Position numbers and translations under genes: made by a program. A stretch of DNA of 16,990 bases, taken from positions 1-16,990 of the forward strand of contig CAMQSH010000023.1 of assembly GCA_947036575.1 (NCBI GenBank). Direction: 5' to 3'. Source of the DNA: an uncultured Brevinema sp. Lineage in GTDB: Bacteria; Spirochaetota; Brevinematia; Brevinematales; Brevinemataceae. How positions within the stretch are numbered: the first letter of the stretch is position 1; each line of letters starts with the position of its first letter. The notes under the pieces were generated by a model. It worked only from the letters and a program-made list of their open reading frames with translations, was not told where the DNA came from and did no database searches. Of this stretch, positions 13,897 through 16,990 are shown in pieces.

Positions 13897-15931
13897 TAAA
13901 ATGAAAAAATTGACTCTAGCTGTTGTTGATAGTGTTAGAGATCAATTATTAAAAGAATTACAAGCTTTAGGAGCTGTACATGTAGACTCTCTTCAAGTAG
14001 AAAGTTCTGGTGAAGAAGAAACTAATGTAGAGTCTTGGGTTGAAGGTTTAGATACGATTTCTACTGATGTTTCTATTTTAGAAGATCAAAGAAAAGAATT
14101 GGCTAGTGCTATTAACAGAGTCAAAGAAATGTTTAGTGTTAAAGTTCCAGAATTTGAAGTAACATCATCTGATGTAATTCAAAAAACTGTTGCTAAATAT
14201 GATATGATACAACTAGCAGAACAATTAAGTACTTTAGATAAGCAAACTAGAGAAAACGATACTATTATCAATACTTTAGGTTTAGAGTTACATCAAGTGC
14301 AAGCTTGGAGAGTAGGTGTAGACGATATGGATCCTATACATGGAACTAGTTCTGTGTTAAAAGGTGTTGTCGGTCATATATCAGAATCTAGCTTCGATGC
14401 TTTTTGTAGTGCTGTTAGAGAGTCAACAGATTTAGTCGATGTTATTTCTTGTTGGATAAAAGATAAAGAAGTTTATTGTTATGTTGTTGCTGCTCCTAAT
14501 GTTTGGGAAGAAGTGAACAATGTATTAAAAGCATCTTCTTTTAATACTCTTCAGATTACCCGTCGTACTGGTTTATTAGAAGATATTATAGCTATGTTAA
14601 AATCAGAAATTTCATCTGCTCAACAAAAATACGATATGGCTGTAACAGAATGGGAACATTTTTCTGCAAAATTAAATGATTTAGCATTATTACATGATAT
14701 GTTAGAAATGCAAGTTCAACAAATAAAAGCTAGCTCTCTTGCTTTAGCGACAGAAAAGGTAAACTTTTTTAGAGTTTGGGTACCAGAAGATTATATGCCA
14801 AAAGTTGAAGCTATTTTATCTATTCATAACAAACTCATTGATATTACCGTAGAAGATCCTTCAGAAGAAGAGTATTCAGAAGTTCCTGTCCTCCTTAAAA
14901 ACAACGCCCTCACCAAACCCTTTTCTGCTCTTACAAGTATGTATGGAACTCCTATGTATGGTAAAACTGTTGATCCGACACCACATTTTTCTCTGTTTTA
15001 CTTTGTTTTTTATGGACTATGTTTAGGAGATGCTATTTATGGTATTGTATTAATGCTATTTTCTTCTTATATGATGTTCAAAAATCGTGCCAATCAGGGA
15101 ATGTCAAATTTTATGGCCTTACTAGTGTTGTGTGGACTATCCTCATTGATTGGTGGTGTAATTTTTGGCTCTTATGCGGGGGATTTATTTTCTAAGTATA
15201 TTCCAATACCAGCTTTAGTAAATCTAAAATTTACTTTTAGTGATGGGTTAGGTTTTTTTGATAAACCTTTATTTGTTTTATTTTTCTCTGTTTTACTTGG
15301 AGCAATACAACTTTGGTATGGTTATTTAATTAAATTTATTGTTGCATTGAGAAATAATATAAAAGATGCTTTATTTAATGTGTTGCCTTGGCTTATTTTG
15401 TTGGGAGGATTCTTTGCTTGGGGATCTTTAGTTTGGATTGCTGGTATAGCAGGTCTAACGATTGTATCAGATAGTACTGTTAATCATTTTTTCCTTGCTA
15501 TGAAAATAGGAGCAGGATTAGTCATTCTAAATAATGTTCGTATAGGTTTCCAAAAAAGTATTTTAGCAGGAATCTTTAGTCCTTTAGCTGGAGCTTGGGA
15601 ACTATATGGTATTTCTGGATATTTAAGCAATTTATTATCTTATTCTCGATTATTAGCATTGGGTTTGTCTTCAGGTGTTATGGCTAATGTATTTAATACT
15701 TTAGCTTTTGGTATGATAGAATCTCTTAGTGGTATTACTCCTATATTGGGTATTTTAGGAATATTTATGCTAGTCTTCTTACATGTGTTTAATTTTGCTT
15801 TAGGAGCATTTGGAGCATTTGTACATGCATTACGTTTACAATTTGTAGAGTTCTTTGGTCAATTTATAGAAGGTGGTGGAAAAGATTTCTCTCCATTAAT
15901 TTGTAAAGGAACACATTATACAGTTAAGTAA
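13886..15931 (+). CDS. atpI: V-type ATP synthase subunit I
   Basis: The membrane stator subunit (equivalent to eukaryotic subunit a), which supplies the half-channels for ion movement past the K ring. The 681 residues divide into a cytoplasmic N-terminal half (MAISKMKKLTLAVV, coiled-coil helices to about 330) and a C-terminal membrane half with about seven to eight segments. Family motifs are clear: MYGKTVDPTPHFSLFYFVFY, then GDAIYGIVL, and LLSYSRLLALGLSSG with the essential Arg at residue 588. The start overlaps the previous gene. A weak AAGG lies upstream, consistent with coupling. A hairpin and a zinc-ribbon gene separate it from subunit K. Confidence 0.95.
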   Translation: MAISKMKKLTLAVVDSVRDQLLKELQALGAVHVDSLQVESSGEEETNVESWVEGLDTISTDVSILEDQRKELASAINRVKEMFSVKVPEFEVTSSDVIQKTVAKYDMIQLAEQLSTLDKQTRENDTIINTLGLELHQVQAWRVGVDDMDPIHGTSSVLKGVVGHISESSFDAFCSAVRESTDLVDVISCWIKDKEVYCYVVAAPNVWEEVNNVLKASSFNTLQITRRTGLLEDIIAMLKSEISSAQQKYDMAVTEWEHFSAKLNDLALLHDMLEMQVQQIKASSLALATEKVNFFRVWVPEDYMPKVEAILSIHNKLIDITVEDPSEEEYSEVPVLLKNNALTKPFSALTSMYGTPMYGKTVDPTPHFSLFYFVFYGLCLGDAIYGIVLMLFSSYMMFKNRANQGMSNFMALLVLCGLSSLIGGVIFGSYAGDLFSKYIPIPALVNLKFTFSDGLGFFDKPLFVLFFSVLLGAIQLWYGYLIKFIVALRNNIKDALFNVLPWLILLGGFFAWGSLVWIAGIAGLTIVSDSTVNHFFLAMKIGAGLVILNNVRIGFQKSILAGIFSPLAGAWELYGISGYLSNLLSYSRLLALGLSSGVMANVFNTLAFGMIESLSGITPILGILGIFMLVFLHVFNFALGAFGAFVHALRLQFVEFFGQFIEGGGKDFSPLICKGTHYTVK

Positions 15932-15940
15932 AAACAATAG

Positions 15941-15972
15941 AATAAAAACTTAAACAAATATGTTTGTTTAAG
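15941..15972 (+). repeat. Hairpin repeat copy 1, before the zinc-ribbon gene
   Basis: CTTAAACAAA (15949-15958) and TTTGTTTAAG (15963-15972) form a perfect 10-bp stem with loop TATG. The right arm covers part of the AAGGA ribosome binding site (15970-15974) of the next gene. The sequence from 15941 is repeated with 24 of 30 bases identical at 16264-16293. Confidence 0.7.
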
Positions 15973-15979
15973 GAATGAT

Positions 15980-16231
15980 ATGGAAAAATTTTGTCAGAGT
16001 TGTGCTATGCCACTCAAAGATAATCAAGGTACGAATAAAAATCTTTCTTTAAGTAATGAATATTGTGTTTATTGCTATAAAGACGGAGAGTTTCAAAACA
16101 TTGATATCACTACTGGTGAACAAATGAGAGATTTCTGTTATCATCTAATAACAACAGAATATAATACTTTTGTTCTTTTAGCATGGCTTCTTACACAAAG
16201 GATTCCAAATCTTAAAAGATGGAAACAGTAA
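15980..16231 (+). CDS. Small zinc-ribbon protein inside the ATPase operon
   Basis: An 83-residue protein with two Cys pairs, C5-x2-C8 (FCQSCAMPL) and C29-x2-C32 (EYCVYCYKDGEF). This is the pattern of the putative zinc-ribbon family (Pfam zf-ribbon type 2), whose members typically begin with a CQSCGMP-like motif; here the Gly is Ala. The C-terminal half is helical. No function is known for the family as far as I can tell. It is not a standard ATPase subunit. The ATG follows AAGGA, which partly lies in a hairpin stem. Both sides carry related hairpin sequences, which suggests a later insertion into the operon. Confidence 0.85.
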   Translation: MEKFCQSCAMPLKDNQGTNKNLSLSNEYCVYCYKDGEFQNIDITTGEQMRDFCYHLITTEYNTFVLLAWLLTQRIPNLKRWKQ

Positions 16232-16263
16232 CTAAAATATAATATAATAAAAATTATAAACAA

Positions 16264-16293
16264 AATAAAAACTCAAACAAAAGTGTTTGGACA
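16264..16293 (+). repeat. Hairpin repeat copy 2, after the zinc-ribbon gene
   Basis: Starts with the same 10 bases as copy 1 (AATAAAAACT) and contains CAAACA/TGTTTG (16274-16279 with 16284-16289), a 6-bp stem with loop AAAG. Identity to 15941-15970 is 24 of 30, by hand count. Confidence 0.65.
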
Positions 16294-16331
16294 AATAATA
16301 TATATATTATTTGGTGAGATGGAGGTTTCAC
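16292..16331 (+). promoter_or_regulatory. Structured leader of atpK with ribosome binding site in a loop
   Basis: A 22-base perfect palindrome (16292-16313, arms CAAATAATATA and TATATTATTTG) is followed at once by a second hairpin. In that one GTGAGA (16314-16319) pairs with TTTCAC (16326-16331), with one G-T pair, and the loop TGGAGG shows the ribosome binding site. The atpK ATG is at 16333. Confidence 0.55.
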
Positions 16332-16332
16332 G

Positions 16333-16890
16333 ATGAAAAGAATGTTCATTCTTTCTAGTATTTTTGCATTATTTACAGTAGCAGGATATGCTCAAGATGC
16401 AACAACAGCATTGGCTGTTACAGAACCAGGAATATGGGGTTCAGTTAATTGGGGATTAGTTTTTGCGGTTTTTGGAGCATCACTTGCAACATTTGGTGGT
16501 GGTTATGGATCTAGTATTGGAGTTGGTGTTGCTGGAGAAGTGGGAAATGCTGTTTTAACAGAAGATGGGAAAAAATTTGGTCAAGTATTGTTACTACAAG
16601 CTCTTCCAATGACACAAGGTATCTATGGATTAGTATATGCATTATTAGTTATTTTTACACCAATTGTAGATTTAACACACGGATTACAAATATTTTTTGC
16701 TGCTTTTCCAGTCGCAATTAGTGGTGCAATTTCTGGTATTTGGCAAGGTAAAGTATCTGCAGCTGGTATGCAGTTAATCGCACGTCGTCCTAAACAATTA
16801 GCACAAGCAATGTTATTACCTGCAATGGTAGAAACTTTTGCTATTTTCGGATTCCTCGTTTCTTTCTTATTGATGGGTATTGGTAGATAA
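16333..16890 (+). CDS. atpK: V-type ATP synthase subunit K (proteolipid c-ring)
   Basis: Forms the rotor ring that carries ions. The 185 residues contain two related hairpins (four membrane helices; about 42-110 and 118-182). The E. hirae NtpK sodium-site residues all have counterparts: Leu91, Thr94, Gln95 in LPMTQG, Gln138 in IWQGK and the ion-carrying Glu167 in AMVETF. The first hairpin has no carboxylate, so each subunit carries one ion. The N-terminus is about 30 residues longer than NtpK and looks like a signal peptide (MKRMFILSSIFALFTVAGYA, then Q21), which would put the mature N-terminus outside the cytoplasm. A structured leader precedes it. Subunit E follows. Confidence 0.95.
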   Translation: MKRMFILSSIFALFTVAGYAQDATTALAVTEPGIWGSVNWGLVFAVFGASLATFGGGYGSSIGVGVAGEVGNAVLTEDGKKFGQVLLLQALPMTQGIYGLVYALLVIFTPIVDLTHGLQIFFAAFPVAISGAISGIWQGKVSAAGMQLIARRPKQLAQAMLLPAMVETFAIFGFLVSFLLMGIGR

Positions 16891-16940
16891 TTTCTCTAAT
16901 ACTTATTTATCAAAAAGAAATATTAAGGTAGGAGTTAACT

Positions 16941-16990
16941 ATGAGTTTGGAAGATATCAAGAAAAAAATTATTTCTGATGCTGAACAAAA
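16941..16990 (+). CDS. atpE: V-type ATP synthase subunit E, first codons (partial at right edge)
   Basis: ATG at 16941 with GGAG (16931-16934) before it opens a frame that runs off the window: MSLEDIKKKIISDAEQ. This is typical of the start of subunit E, a stalk protein that begins with a charged coiled-coil helix. Position after subunit K fits the Enterococcus-type order I-K-E. With 16 residues the call depends mainly on context. Confidence 0.65.
   Translation, partial: MSLEDIKKKIISDAEQ

Noticed and set aside
15949..15972. Hairpin after atpI as a rho-independent terminator
   Set aside because: The stem is AT-rich and no run of T follows it, and it lies inside an operon.
15941..16293. The two hairpin repeats as terminal repeats of a transposon
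   Set aside because: No transposase, no true inverted ends and no clear target duplication; the copies are in direct orientation and imperfect.

Overview
The window is a strongly AT-rich bacterial chromosome segment. It looks like a spirochaete, though this is inference and not a species identification. The evidence is a flgN-flgK-flgL-fliW-csrA cluster in the order known from Borrelia, a rplY-pth pair as in Borrelia, a long CheC-like FliY, a V/A-type (not F-type) ATPase, and lipoproteins plus small outer-membrane barrel proteins, one lipoprotein with a C-terminal LysM domain. Two sigma-28-like flagellar promoters suggest the organism has FliA, which argues against Borrelia. A deep-branching or Brachyspira/Brevinema-like spirochaete would fit, but I cannot prove it.

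Layout: 1-691 is the 3' part of a folC-like gene. It converges on recF (675-1721, minus). Upstream of recF lie its own promoter, a terminator, and fliY (1846-2874, minus). At 3035-4432, on the plus strand, a GIY-YIG nuclease gene sits between two paralogous small outer-membrane barrel genes and is coupled by a 4-base overlap to the second. A bidirectional terminator then separates these from the minus-strand pair pth and rplY (4504-5741). From 5996 to 12536 runs a plus-strand motility block: flgN, flgK, flgL, fliW, csrA and two related lipoproteins, the second with a C-terminal LysM domain. Two terminators in tandem separate it from a minus-strand outer-membrane protein gene (12680-13315). From 13573 to the right edge is the start of a V-type ATPase operon: stalk subunit G/H, subunit I, a small zinc-ribbon protein, subunit K, and the first codons of subunit E.

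How the genes work together: FlgN is the chaperone for the hook-filament junction proteins FlgK and FlgL. FliW and CsrA are the partner-switch pair that links flagellin level to translation. FliY belongs to the motor switch. The lipoproteins after csrA probably sit in the periplasm or on a membrane, and the LysM one can bind peptidoglycan. The ATPase genes encode a rotary pump whose K subunit carries all the side chains known to bind sodium in Enterococcus hirae NtpK.

The most interesting non-coding signals are: two sigma-28-type promoters of identical geometry before fliY and flgN; a zinc-ribbon gene inside the ATPase operon flanked by two related hairpin-forming sequences; a ribosome binding site displayed in a hairpin loop before atpK; and a run of ten A in codons 2-5 of the GIY-YIG gene. 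I saw no tRNA, rRNA, CRISPR array or insertion sequence. No gene-free stretch exceeds 300 bases; the longest are 5742-5995 and 13316-13572, both described by their promoters.
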